Assembly: GCF_012931985.1 (NCBI RefSeq)
Contig: NZ_JAAFGM010000010.1
Coordinates: 31,089 to 95,088, forward strand
Length of the DNA stretch: 64,000 nt
Direction of reading: 5' to 3'
Origin: Candidatus Roseilinea sp. NK_OTU-006
GTDB taxonomy: Bacteria; Chloroflexota; Anaerolineae; J036; Brachytrichaceae
Shown here: positions 37,601-44,888 of the stretch, in pieces
Layout of the letters: each line of letters opens with the position of its first letter
Numbering within the stretch: the first letter of the stretch is position 1
Made by a program: the position numbers and the translations under genes
The notes under the pieces: model-generated
Databases searched by the model: none
Told to the model about the DNA's origin: nothing
The model's input: the letters and a program-made list of their open reading frames with translations, nothing else

Positions 37601-38756
37601 CAAGGCCGCCGCCAGACACCAATTGGACGGTGTTCGCAGTGTTCCTGACGATTGTCGTCCCCCCGATTTGCACGTCGGCGCCGCTGAAGATCGCTGCGCC
37701 AGCGCCGGCGGATACCTTCCCCCCCACGAGCCGATTCTCTCGGATGGTCACGCCGCGCAGCAACACGCTGCTTTTCGGAGAACCCAGGCGGATGAAGAGC
37801 GCACCGCCGCCGTGCGCTTCGTGCTCGCCAACCTGCGTCTGTGTGACCACATTATCGGCGATGACGCCGCCGAACACCGACAAACTGCCGGTGATCACCC
37901 CCACACCACCGCCGCCGGCAAAGCCAAAGTCCGCCAAACTGAAGCCGTTGCTCAACACCACGCGGTTGGTCAGCACACTGGTGTTGGTCAGCGCCAGCGC
38001 TCCGCCGCTCCAAACGCCGCCGCCGCCCAGCGCGTAATCCACCTGTTGCGTGCCGCTCAGCCCGACTGCATTCGAGATTAACTGCGAGTTGACGATGGCC
38101 ACGTTGGTGTTCTCCTGCGCACACAAGCCGCCGCCCGCGTAGCCCGCCGCGTTCTGGCGCAGCGCCACGCCGTCTAGCGTCGCCTGCACCCCGGAAATCA
38201 CGCGCACTGCCCCGCCGCCGTGAACGCATTCCAATTGCGCGTTGGAATAGGACAGGTTATCGTTCGTCACCCACGGCCGCGCGTCACCGCCGGTGATTTC
38301 CACATCCTCCAGCCTAAACGATGCGTTGTTCCCGCTGGCGTCGGGATGCACATCAACGGCGCGGTCGAGTATGCCTTGCACCTGAACGGTGATCGGCCCG
38401 CGAATCGTCAGTGTGCCGCTGACGTTGCCCACGAACACGTCCAGGTCGCCGTCAACGTTGTCGTTGTTGCCGCCTGAAACGGTCTGGGAGATGGTCACAG
38501 TGGTCAGCGACGGGTCGAACACAATCGTATCGTCGCCCAGCAGGCCAAACGAATTACAGCCAGCGAAGGTCGCGTTGGTGTTCGCCGTCTGGACCGCTTC
38601 GCGCAACGAGCAATCGGTTGTCGCGGTGCTGTCGAAGCGGTCGAAGGGAAGAGTAACGGTGATTGTCCCGGCATGCGCAGCGCCGGCAAACAACGCCGAC
38701 GCGCTGAGTGCTATGGCTATGCAAGCAAGCCGACGAAGTAGGGATGTAGTAAACAA
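34689..38756 (-). CDS. Large secreted right-handed beta-helix protein with DUF11 repeats
   Basis: About 1355 residues. The likely start is TTG at 38756, which follows AAGGAGG by 7 nt; a longer in-frame start at 38786 would swallow that ribosome binding site. A Sec signal peptide (RRLACIAIALSASALFAGAAHA) is followed by a CSLREA-type N-terminal element (DCSLREAVQTANTNATF). Next come ~900 residues of Gly/Asn/Thr-rich parallel beta-helix repeats (GGGLCAQENTNVAIVNSQ-like). Three DUF11 Ig-like domains (ITNNGP motifs) follow, and the end is VEYRVWMPIVRKP. It is a surface or released exoprotein. The terminal motif resembles C-termini shared by many Chloroflexota exoproteins and may be a sorting signal (inference). 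Confidence 0.87.
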   Translation of the reverse strand: MFTTSLLRRLACIAIALSASALFAGAAHAGTITVTLPFDRFDSTATTDCSLREAVQTANTNATFAGCNSFGLLGDDTIVFDPSLTTVTISQTVSGGNNDNVDGDLDVFVGNVSGTLTIRGPITVQVQGILDRAVDVHPDASGNNASFRLEDVEITGGDARPWVTNDNLSYSNAQLECVHGGGAVRVISGVQATLDGVALRQNAAGYAGGGLCAQENTNVAIVNSQLISNAVGLSGTQQVDYALGGGGVWSGGALALTNTSVLTNRVVLSNGFSLADFGFAGGGGVGVITGSLSVFGGVIADNVVTQTQVGEHEAHGGGALFIRLGSPKSSVLLRGVTIRENRLVGGKVSAGAGAAIFSGADVQIGGTTIVRNTANTVQLVSGGGLAIGWPGTFSGYTPPFVTLSNADVLSNSAEVNAVSVSGQITPVILGAGAFFGEGVVFNVSDANVNGNVGRYVGSSVTNTIGVGGGLSALHNGSITNTQFLANQLRNFRFVGGVGAHLKGTANVVRMGASDNIGSSSLGTGAGSLGGGIYVDSGAVVTLSDSLFSSNVVTGQRHSSALFGFAAGGGLGVDGTLFITDTIVTSNTARSGGGFAGAGLVHAKRITVTNNVATDPDWTDEFAQGGAWANSGTVFVEDSLIASNVVSRPQHSGQGGAIVNYAGTFHVLSSTIRDNGVFAQSFASGGGAVMTGGAMWLTNTQVLSNTSQASSGPAYMGGINVGGGAALYATDSEIAFNEARGDNNSGGGGIGINGHGTARITRANIHNNRVILYTTLQPTGAGAGVINGGDLRISHSSIYSNVAGYASGVNNYWVPATHTPTVHIVNTTISSNGPSNSTTAQGIVVTGTAYLTHTTVASNTGIGLVNQGTAGFFAVLAAYNTTADCANWDGGSATSQFSMSSDATCGTGTFGFTYTNTDPLLQPLALNGGSTWNHELPIGSPALSKVSPCGASDDQRSVSRPAPCDIGAFERLETVSLSLGKIGVGSIATAGVPFTYTLIITNNGPDFATNIVVTDTLSGGATFGSVVGSSNPTSLTFSLAGASATFTVSVIPTNSAFVITYTVQPPVNGGVFSNTASIAAVDQQQTSSNPTAGGGDVTASANADLEISKVADPATVLPGGVITYTLVVTNNGPSVAQAVTVTDQISGGTLGGLVATSSGVSSVISGNMLTFTVSSLNAGGVVTMVYTATAPTTTGVVTNMATVASATYDGNPGNNTPPGGGTSTLVGQAALAVSKVQTYTLGVGGRVRQHGLVTYTITITNSGNVTATNVVLTDTLSAHLSYVSGCSFTSPNVLCSLSDLAPGATTQVIIVARATTPGAVITNSAVASADNATPATSNSVSAQVEYRVWMPIVRKP

Positions 38757-38989
38757 CGTGGTTCCTCCTTGCCTTCTGCTCAGCAATTTGGTGGATTATA
38801 TAGTGAGTGGCGCGTGACCATCAAGAAGCGCAGCGGTGCGCGTCGGTGCGAACGGCCAAGCGCAGCGAAGCCATGGTCTACATACATGGCAAGCCCCCGT
38901 CGCATGCTCAGGCTGCTCGATACGGTTCGGTTTTAAGATGCTCTCTGCACAAACGTCATCCAAGGCGCACGTGACACCATCCACGTCGT

Positions 38990-40318
38990 TTAGGCGAACT
39001 GGGGCAAGTGTTCAGCATGCGCCTTGAGCAAATCGTCGAGCAAGTGCGTAGCCTGTGCATAGCTATGGATGTGCGGGTCGAGCAGCAATGCCTGGAGCGC
39101 TGCGTTGCGGTCGCCTTTCACGCCAGCCTCCACCACCAGCTCCTGGATCTCGATTTCGCGACGCATGATGGCGGCCAGCCCTTTCGGCAGCGGGCCGACC
39201 TGGATGCCGTGGACGCCGCGCGCGTTCACAATCGCCGGCACTTCGACGATGGCATCGCCTGGCAAGTTACTGATGCAGCCGTCGTTGCGGATGTTGGCCG
39301 AAAGCTCATACTGGTTCAGGTCGCGCAGCATGGCATGGATGATCGGCACGGCGCGTTCTCCGGAAGGACGAACAGCCTTCCGCAGCGCGCCGAGGTCAGC
39401 TTCGGTTGAGTCGGCGATGCGTTGGATCTGCTCCCACTGCTTGCGTCCGTGTTGCTCATAGCGGTGGAAGTCATAGCCGGTCAATGCGATTGTCTCCGCC
39501 GCAAAACCGACGTATTCGCCGGCGTGGATGTCACCGGAGGCACAGAACAGGCCGAAGACATCCATCAGCCGGCGTGACATCAACTCAAAGTCCGCCGGCA
39601 TCTGAGCCAGTTGCGCACGCAACAGCGGATACAGGTCTTCGCCCGTCTGAGCGTCGCGCAAATCGAGGATGAACGTGAAGTGATTGAGGCCGGCAGCCGT
39701 GATATGAATGCGCTGCTGGATCGTGTGCATGTCGGCCCACCGATCGCCGGTCTCCGGCACGAGGCCGAGGGCGCGGTTGACGATGCGATATCCCTCGCCG
39801 ATCTGATGGCACAGCCCTACAAAGCGCACGCGCGTATATCGGTCGAGCGCCATACACAGCCGGCTCATCGGGTTGGTAAAGTTGAGCAGCATCGCCTGCG
39901 GCGCAAGCTGCTCTGCGTCGCGGGCGATGTCCAGCAGCAACGGGATGTGGCGCAGCGCATGGCTGAGCCCGCCGGGGCCGCCGTTCTCGCCCAGGACATG
40001 GCGCACGCCATGTTGGAGCGGAATCTGCCAGTCCAGCTTCCACGTCGCCAAGCGGTCCACAGCGACCGAAACGATGACGAAGTGGGCGCCGGGCAGCGCT
40101 TCGCGACGATCGGTTGTGGCGTGCAACGTGAAGGGCTGATCGAAGGCGGCATTCAACTTGTCCGCATAGCGCGCCATCACGTCGAGCGCTTCGGCGTTGA
40201 TGTCCACCAGCCAGATCTCGCTGCCGCGCAGGTCGCCGGCAAAAGCGAAGAGGTCTCTGAGGATGGCCGGGCCGAAGCTCACGCTGCCTGCGCCGATGAC
40301 GACGATCTTCGTGCTCAT
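38990..40318 (-). CDS. Glycoside hydrolase family 4 (alpha-glucosidase/alpha-galactosidase type)
   Basis: 442 residues. N-terminal NAD-binding GAGSVSFGPAILRDL, VDINAEALD, FTNPMSRLCMAL, the metal-ligand Cys-His in GLCHQIGEG, and the GLNHFTFILDL motif define GH4. These enzymes act by an NAD+- and Mn2+-dependent redox-elimination mechanism on alpha- or beta-glycosides, often phosphorylated ones, in the cytoplasm. The stop of the upstream Uma2 gene overlaps its start (ATGA). No sugar transporter is adjacent. Confidence 0.9.
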   Translation of the reverse strand: MSTKIVVIGAGSVSFGPAILRDLFAFAGDLRGSEIWLVDINAEALDVMARYADKLNAAFDQPFTLHATTDRREALPGAHFVIVSVAVDRLATWKLDWQIPLQHGVRHVLGENGGPGGLSHALRHIPLLLDIARDAEQLAPQAMLLNFTNPMSRLCMALDRYTRVRFVGLCHQIGEGYRIVNRALGLVPETGDRWADMHTIQQRIHITAAGLNHFTFILDLRDAQTGEDLYPLLRAQLAQMPADFELMSRRLMDVFGLFCASGDIHAGEYVGFAAETIALTGYDFHRYEQHGRKQWEQIQRIADSTEADLGALRKAVRPSGERAVPIIHAMLRDLNQYELSANIRNDGCISNLPGDAIVEVPAIVNARGVHGIQVGPLPKGLAAIMRREIEIQELVVEAGVKGDRNAALQALLLDPHIHSYAQATHLLDDLLKAHAEHLPQFA

Positions 40319-41040
40319 ACGCTTGATGGCGCTCCGCCCCCGCGCCGGCGAAGCTGCTCGACGAAACCTGCGTGCAGGTCGCTACGCAGACCGTCCTGCA
40401 GCACGGCCAGCACATGCGCCAGGTCGTTGCGCAGCAGCGCGTCCACATCCAAGGCCAAGCCGGGGAAGACGCGGCTGCCGATCACGCCGCCTGCACGGGA
40501 CAAGGGCGCATAGTCGCCCTCGCGCATCTCCCACCAATCTATCGCGGCATCGCGTGTGCGCCAGACCAGGAACTCCTGCACGCCGCTGCGCCGGTAGACC
40601 TTCAACTTGTCGTGCACGTCTATCGAAGCGCTGCTGGCGGCGATCTCGACGATCAGTTCCGGCGCGCCGGCGATGTAGTCGTCGTCCGTGATGCGCGCCC
40701 GGCCGCCCAACGCCGGGTCAACAAACAGCATGACATCGGGCTGGAACTCGTTGTCCATGTCCAACTGCAACGTGGCGTTGTCGGCGAGGCGCACGCCAGG
40801 CGTATTGACTGCGTAGGTCCATAGCCAGCCTACAATGGTGGCGTGCGGTTCAGCGTGTGCGCTGACGTGGAGAGGGGAGGGCATGTATACGACTCCTTCG
40901 ATCAGCTCTGCCTTTTTGACGTTGGGCATGGCAGCATAACGCCGCTCGAACTCCCGGCGCGTCAGCCGGTCGCCGTTTTCGAGCGGGGGAACGCGTTCCC
41001 CTGCTTGCGTCACCCTGGAGACGGCCACAACCTCGCTCAT
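40315..41040 (-). CDS. Uma2 family (DUF820) PD-(D/E)XK-like protein
   Basis: 241 residues from ATG 41040 (MSEVVAVSR). The Uma2 pattern is present: LTRREFERRYAAMPNVKKAELIEGVVYMPSP, EFQPDVMLFV (Asp) and PELIVEIAASSASIDVHDKLKVYRRSGVQEFLVW, giving the Glu and the Lys-containing helix of the nuclease-like fold. Hugely expanded in Cyanobacteria and Chloroflexota; activity unproven. A -10-like TACAAT ends 7 nt upstream, indicating a leaderless start. Translationally coupled to the GH4 gene, which is probably incidental. Confidence 0.88.
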   Translation of the reverse strand: MSEVVAVSRVTQAGERVPPLENGDRLTRREFERRYAAMPNVKKAELIEGVVYMPSPLHVSAHAEPHATIVGWLWTYAVNTPGVRLADNATLQLDMDNEFQPDVMLFVDPALGGRARITDDDYIAGAPELIVEIAASSASIDVHDKLKVYRRSGVQEFLVWRTRDAAIDWWEMREGDYAPLSRAGGVIGSRVFPGLALDVDALLRNDLAHVLAVLQDGLRSDLHAGFVEQLRRRGGGAPSSV

Positions 41041-41047
41041 GCCGTAC

Positions 41048-41057
41048 ATTGTAAACT
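41048..41057. promoter_or_regulatory. Overlapping divergent -10 elements
   Basis: The 10-bp ATTGTAAACT reads TACAAT on the minus strand (7 nt before the Uma2 ATG) and TAAACT on the plus strand at 41052-41057 (6 nt before the ATG at 41064). Both genes would be leaderless and compete for the same DNA. Confidence 0.5.
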
Positions 41058-41063
41058 CGCCGC

Positions 41064-42101
41064 ATGGCCCGATACACCGTCCTCTACCTCTGCCCGCTGG
41101 GCAAGCAGCATCAAGCATGGCGACTGGCCGCTGCCCCCGCTGAGTTCGAGGTCGTCATGCGCCGCAGCGCCGAGGTTTCGCGCGATGAAGTACTTCGGTT
41201 GCTGCGCGACGCCGATGCGTTGATCACCGAGCGCGCCGGCGGCGTAGATCGCGCGATGCTTGAAGCAAGTCCACGCCTGAAGATCATCCAGCGCATCGGC
41301 TCGCTCTACCACGACATAGACCTGGATGCCGCCCGCGAGTTTCATGTGCCGGTGTGCGTACGCCCCATTCGGGGCGCCATCGCCGTGGCCGAGAACCTGA
41401 TGCTGCAAATGCTGGCCGTGCTGCGCCGGGCCATGCCCCTGCAAAAGGTGTTGCACATGCCGCCGGAAGCTTTCCTTTTCTCCGGCCCGCGTCGCACCAC
41501 GGAGGACGTATTCGCCTTCAACTGGAGCGGGCAAACGCGCGTGAGCTTGATCTACGGCAAGACCATCGGCATCCTCGGCTTCGGCGAGATCGGCGCGGAG
41601 CTGGCGCGTCGCCTGAAGCCATGGGGCTGCCGGCTGCTCTACGCCAAGCGGCATCCGCTGCCGCGCTTCGTGGAGGAGGAGCTAGGCATTGTCCATCGTG
41701 ACGCGGAGCAGGTGTTGCGCGAGAGCGATATCGTCGTGTGCCTGCTCCCCTACTTTCAGGAGACTGATCTTTGGCTGAATGCGGCGCGAATCGCCATGAT
41801 GAAGCCCGGCGCCTGGTTGGTGGAGGCCGGCAGCGGCAGCGTGGTGGACGAGCAGGCCGTCGCCGACGCCGTCCGATCCGGCCATCTGGCCGGCGCGTCG
41901 TTCGACACCTATGAGTGGGAGCCGATTCGGCCCGACAACCCGTTGCTCAGGCTGGCCGAGGGCGACCCCGAGGCAAACATCTTTCTGCTGCCGCACATCG
42001 GCAGTTGCAACGACAGCGGGTTCGCCAATGAGTTCGCTGAGTTCTACGCCAACGTGCGGCGCGCCCTCAACGATGAACCACTTGAAGGTCGCGTGGCCTA
42101 A
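41064..42101 (+). CDS. D-2-hydroxyacid dehydrogenase-like protein lacking the catalytic arginine
   Basis: 345 residues. The Rossmann motif IYGKTIGILGFGEIGAELARR and the two-domain layout are those of the D-2-hydroxyacid dehydrogenase family. At the position of the conserved ARG catalytic Arg the sequence reads EAGSGSVVDEQ, with Ser257 in place of Arg. The Glu (FDTYEWEP) and His (LLPHIGSCND) positions are kept. Substrate binding by the carboxylate-clamping Arg should be impaired, so it may use a different substrate or have another function. Divergent from the Uma2-GH4 pair. Confidence 0.83.
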   Translation: MARYTVLYLCPLGKQHQAWRLAAAPAEFEVVMRRSAEVSRDEVLRLLRDADALITERAGGVDRAMLEASPRLKIIQRIGSLYHDIDLDAAREFHVPVCVRPIRGAIAVAENLMLQMLAVLRRAMPLQKVLHMPPEAFLFSGPRRTTEDVFAFNWSGQTRVSLIYGKTIGILGFGEIGAELARRLKPWGCRLLYAKRHPLPRFVEEELGIVHRDAEQVLRESDIVVCLLPYFQETDLWLNAARIAMMKPGAWLVEAGSGSVVDEQAVADAVRSGHLAGASFDTYEWEPIRPDNPLLRLAEGDPEANIFLLPHIGSCNDSGFANEFAEFYANVRRALNDEPLEGRVA

Positions 42102-42113
42102 GCGTGGCTCAAC

Positions 42114-42141
42114 TTGTGAATTTGCGGAAGTCCACTACACT
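42114..42141 (+). promoter_or_regulatory. Promoter TTGTGA-16-TACACT
   Basis: -35 TTGTGA (42114-42119) and -10 TACACT (42136-42141) lie 107 bp upstream of the DUF4013 start, in the intergenic region following the dehydrogenase gene. Confidence 0.5.
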
Positions 42142-42248
42142 TCGGCCACAGTTCAATTGATCCATCACGGGATGCGCTTGAAACGGGCCGAGAGGCGGTT
42201 TGCCGTCCGTTGCGCGTCCGTGCCTTTATTTCTCAAAGGAGCTACGCA

Positions 42249-42956
42249 ATGATTGACATCGGACGGGCCGCGCAACATCCCACCGAAGACCAAAACTGGC
42301 TCAGTAAACTCGGCATCGGCGCGCTGATCGCATTGGTGCCCATCCTTAACTTCGCGCTGAGCGGCTACACGATCGAACACCTCAAGAACACATTGAACGG
42401 CATGGACGTCCCGCTGCCGGCATGGGATAACCTGGGTGAGAAACTCGTAAACGGCTTGAAGGTGTTCGTTGTGACGTTCGTCTTCGCATTGCCCATTGTT
42501 CTACTCACCTGCATTATTACGGTTGCCAGCGGCGGCTTAGCGGCGCTGTCAGGGGGGACGGATCAACTCGGGGATGCGGCCTTAGTCGGCGTTGGCGTGC
42601 TGACGATCGCCGTGTCTTGCCTCGCGGCGCTCTACGGGCTATTTCTGGCCTACCTCTCGCCGGCGATCTATATTCAATACGCTAAAACGAAGGAAATCAG
42701 CGCTTGTCTGCGCGTCGGTGAATTGTTCAGCATCGCTCGCGCCAATACTGTTGATTACCTGACGATCTTCGCCATCTTTATTGGCTTTGCCTTCGTCCTG
42801 GGCCTTGTCGTTGGCGTGTTAAATATCATCCCTTGCCTGGGCCAGATTCTCTCCTTGCTCATCGCCTTTCTAGCTGCGCCCTATCTTGCCGTGTTGCTGG
42901 GGCATATGTGCGGCCAATACGCGCGCAACAACAGCACCATCAAGTCGGCAGTTTGA
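42249..42956 (+). CDS. DUF4013 multi-spanning membrane protein
   Basis: 235 residues from ATG 42249, preceded by AAAGGAG. Five to six hydrophobic segments (IGALIALVPILNFALSG, VFVVTFVFALPIVLLTCIITVA, VGVLTIAVSCLAALYGLFLAYL, IFAIFIGFAFVLGLVVGVLNIIPCLG) with the DUF4013 hallmarks GYTIEHLKN near the N-terminus and FLAAPYLAVLLGHMCGQYAR at the end. Function unknown. Followed by a second small membrane protein gene 106 bp on. Confidence 0.82.
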   Translation: MIDIGRAAQHPTEDQNWLSKLGIGALIALVPILNFALSGYTIEHLKNTLNGMDVPLPAWDNLGEKLVNGLKVFVVTFVFALPIVLLTCIITVASGGLAALSGGTDQLGDAALVGVGVLTIAVSCLAALYGLFLAYLSPAIYIQYAKTKEISACLRVGELFSIARANTVDYLTIFAIFIGFAFVLGLVVGVLNIIPCLGQILSLLIAFLAAPYLAVLLGHMCGQYARNNSTIKSAV

Positions 42957-43062
42957 GTGAGCATCGTCGGCGCTGGGAGCCGCGTTGAAGGAGTACCCCA
43001 GGTGATGCAACTCATTCTTAACACAGACCGGCTATCTTTGATCCATTAGGAGGTAATAAACA

Positions 43063-43575
43063 ATGACATCTTCCTCTTCTCTGTTTCAACGCCTGCAGGG
43101 CATCGTGACATTCAAAGCGCCCGTGTATCGCGAGGTGGCCCATGATCCGAACGCGCTCCCGCCGGCGGCGATCATCGTCGTCGTCACCACTCTGTTGATC
43201 GGCGCCGTGAGCGGTCTGCTGATCGGACCACTCGGTTTTGTCGGCGCAATCCCAGGCGCGCTAATCGGCTGGTTGCTGGGAAGCTGGCTGGCCGCCTTCG
43301 TCGCATCCAGGCTCTTCCAGGGACAGACGAATACGGCGGAGATGCTGCGCATCTTAGGACACACCTACGTCTTCCAGATCCCGGTCATTATCCCGTTCGT
43401 CGGTTCCATTATCACGCTGGTGTTGAGCATCGTTGCCACGGTGTTGGCCATCCGCGAAGCCGCCGGCCTAGACACGCAGAAGGCTATTTTGACCGCGATC
43501 ATCGTCAACATCATCATCTTCGTGCTCTCGTTGATTTTGGGCGGGGTCATTGCCGGCGTGTTCGTCGGCAGGTAA
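43063..43575 (+). CDS. Yip1-like small membrane protein
   Basis: 170 residues, ATG after AGGAGGTAATAA. Soluble N-terminus FQRLQGIVTFKAPVYREVAHDPNA is followed by four transmembrane segments (AIIVVVTTLLIGAVSGLLIGP, IPGALIGWLLGSWLAAFVASRLF, VIIPFVGSIITLVLSIVATVLAI, ILTAIIVNIIIFVLSLILGGVIAG). The pattern FQGQTNTAEMLRILGHTYV matches bacterial Yip1-domain proteins; function unknown. Ends at a strong terminator. Confidence 0.78.
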   Translation: MTSSSSLFQRLQGIVTFKAPVYREVAHDPNALPPAAIIVVVTTLLIGAVSGLLIGPLGFVGAIPGALIGWLLGSWLAAFVASRLFQGQTNTAEMLRILGHTYVFQIPVIIPFVGSIITLVLSIVATVLAIREAAGLDTQKAILTAIIVNIIIFVLSLILGGVIAGVFVGR

Positions 43576-43581
43576 ATCTTT

Positions 43582-43616
43582 ACGGGTTCAGACCGCGCGA
43601 AGCGGTCTGAACCCGT
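43582..43616. terminator. Bidirectional hairpin terminator
   Basis: ACGGGTTCAGACCGC (43582-43596) and its perfect complement (43602-43616) form a 15-bp stem with loop GCGAA between the converging Yip1 and SDR genes. U-runs on either side are short. Confidence 0.72.
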
Positions 43617-43621
43617 TGCAG

Positions 43622-44362
43622 CTAGATGAACTGGTGGCTCTCCGGTTGCAGCACGAGTTCGTTCAACACGCCATTGGATGGCGCTTGTAGTGCATAGAGG
43701 ATGGCTTGCGCGGCGTCGTCCACGCTCAGCATCTTGTCGCGCTGCACCTTCAAGTCAATGCCGTCCCAAAACGGGGAGTTCACGCCGCCGAGGTAAAGCA
43801 GGGTGATGCCGATGCCGCTGCGTTGCCACTCGGTCGCCATCGCCTTGAGCGCGCCCACTGCCCCCCATTTGCTTGCGCTGTAGGCGGCGCTGCCGCGCAT
43901 CACGTAGCGCCCCATTGTGCCCACCGGCGTGACGATCCGGCCGCCGCCGGTCCTGAGCATGGCTGCCCCGACCGCCTGCGAGACCAGAATCACCCCTTTG
44001 GTGTTTACGGCGTAGGTGCGGTCAATGTCCTCTTCGGTCAGTTGTTCGATCGGCCGGATGACGCCTACGCCGGCGCAATTCACCAGCCCATCAATGCGTC
44101 CGAAGGTGGCGAGCGCCTCGCTCACCATGTCGGCTACCTGGTCTTTTTGCGTGACGTCGGTCGGGATGGCCATCGCCTGCGCTCCGAGCTGACGGGCAGC
44201 ATCGGCGACTTCCAACAGCGCGTGGTAGTTGCGCGCGACCAATCCCAACCGAGCGCCGGCGTTGGCCAGCAGCAGCGCAGCCGCGCGGCCGATGCCGCTG
44301 CTGGCGCCGGTAATCACGATCACCTTATCCTTCACCATCTCAGCCTGCTCCTGGAAGTTCAT
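43622..44362 (-). CDS. SDR family oxidoreductase
   Basis: 246 residues from ATG 44362 (MNFQEQAEMVKDKV), whose ATGA overlaps the upstream SRPBCC stop. Motifs: TGASSGIGRAAALLL, LVNCAGVGVI, and the catalytic Tyr-x3-Lys in SAAYSASKWGA. At the catalytic Ser position the sequence reads IVTPVGTMGRY, so the usual Ser is replaced. Last gene of a three-gene run (NDUFA9-like, SRPBCC, SDR) downstream of a B12-dependent repressor gene. Substrate unknown. Confidence 0.88.
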   Translation of the reverse strand: MNFQEQAEMVKDKVIVITGASSGIGRAAALLLANAGARLGLVARNYHALLEVADAARQLGAQAMAIPTDVTQKDQVADMVSEALATFGRIDGLVNCAGVGVIRPIEQLTEEDIDRTYAVNTKGVILVSQAVGAAMLRTGGGRIVTPVGTMGRYVMRGSAAYSASKWGAVGALKAMATEWQRSGIGITLLYLGGVNSPFWDGIDLKVQRDKMLSVDDAAQAILYALQAPSNGVLNELVLQPESHQFI

Positions 44363-44862
44363 TGCGCCGATTGCTCTGCGCCTGCCGGCGATGCGCCCCG
44401 CGAGGCTTGCGACTCCAACCAGCGGCGGGTGGCTTTGGCGCGTGAGGCGAACAGGCTGCGCATGAGGATGCCGCCAATCAGTGCATCGCCGATTTTGCCC
44501 AGCCAACCGAGCGGCGGCTCATACTCCAAGCGGTCAATCACGCGGGTGCGATGAGCATCAATGGCCTCAAATGCGTGCGTGTGGCGCCACGCGCGAAAGG
44601 GGCCTTCGCCTTCGATCTGTTCGTCGGCGAAGAAGCGCGGCGCTTCTCTGGCGCGCAGCCGGACGTTCCAGCGGCGACGAACTGGCCCAATCTGCATCGT
44701 CATCAAAATGCGGCTGCCCGGCTGGAGCGGACGATCCACATGATGGACGTGCATCTTCACTGCGCCGGTCATGACCTTCGGCAACGCCGTCGGGTCGTCG
44801 TGAAAGGCCCACACCTGGTCAAGCGGGGCATTCACGACAAAGGCATACTCGAAGTGGCGCAT
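44359..44862 (-). CDS. SRPBCC (START-like/polyketide cyclase) family protein
   Basis: 167 residues. MRHFEYAFVVNAPLDQVWAFHDDPTALPKVM is the characteristic first strand and helix of the SRPBCC fold, with later strands (GSRILMTMQIG, RTRVIDRLEYEPP) and a C-terminal helix. These proteins bind hydrophobic ligands in a deep cavity. It starts 26 bp after the NDUFA9-like gene and overlaps the SDR gene. SRPBCC-SDR pairs are often found in LitR/CarH-controlled clusters. Confidence 0.85.
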   Translation of the reverse strand: MRHFEYAFVVNAPLDQVWAFHDDPTALPKVMTGAVKMHVHHVDRPLQPGSRILMTMQIGPVRRRWNVRLRAREAPRFFADEQIEGEGPFRAWRHTHAFEAIDAHRTRVIDRLEYEPPLGWLGKIGDALIGGILMRSLFASRAKATRRWLESQASRGASPAGAEQSAQ

Positions 44863-44888
44863 GGATGTATTCGGTCTCGCTCCGCTGT

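Noticed and set aside
34923..38081. Several long plus-strand ORFs opposite the beta-helix gene
   Set aside because: Arise from the repetitive Thr/Asn/Gly codons of the minus-strand gene; no independent evidence.
38757..38786. Upstream start for the beta-helix protein
   Set aside because: These codons contain the AAGGAGG ribosome binding site of TTG 38756.
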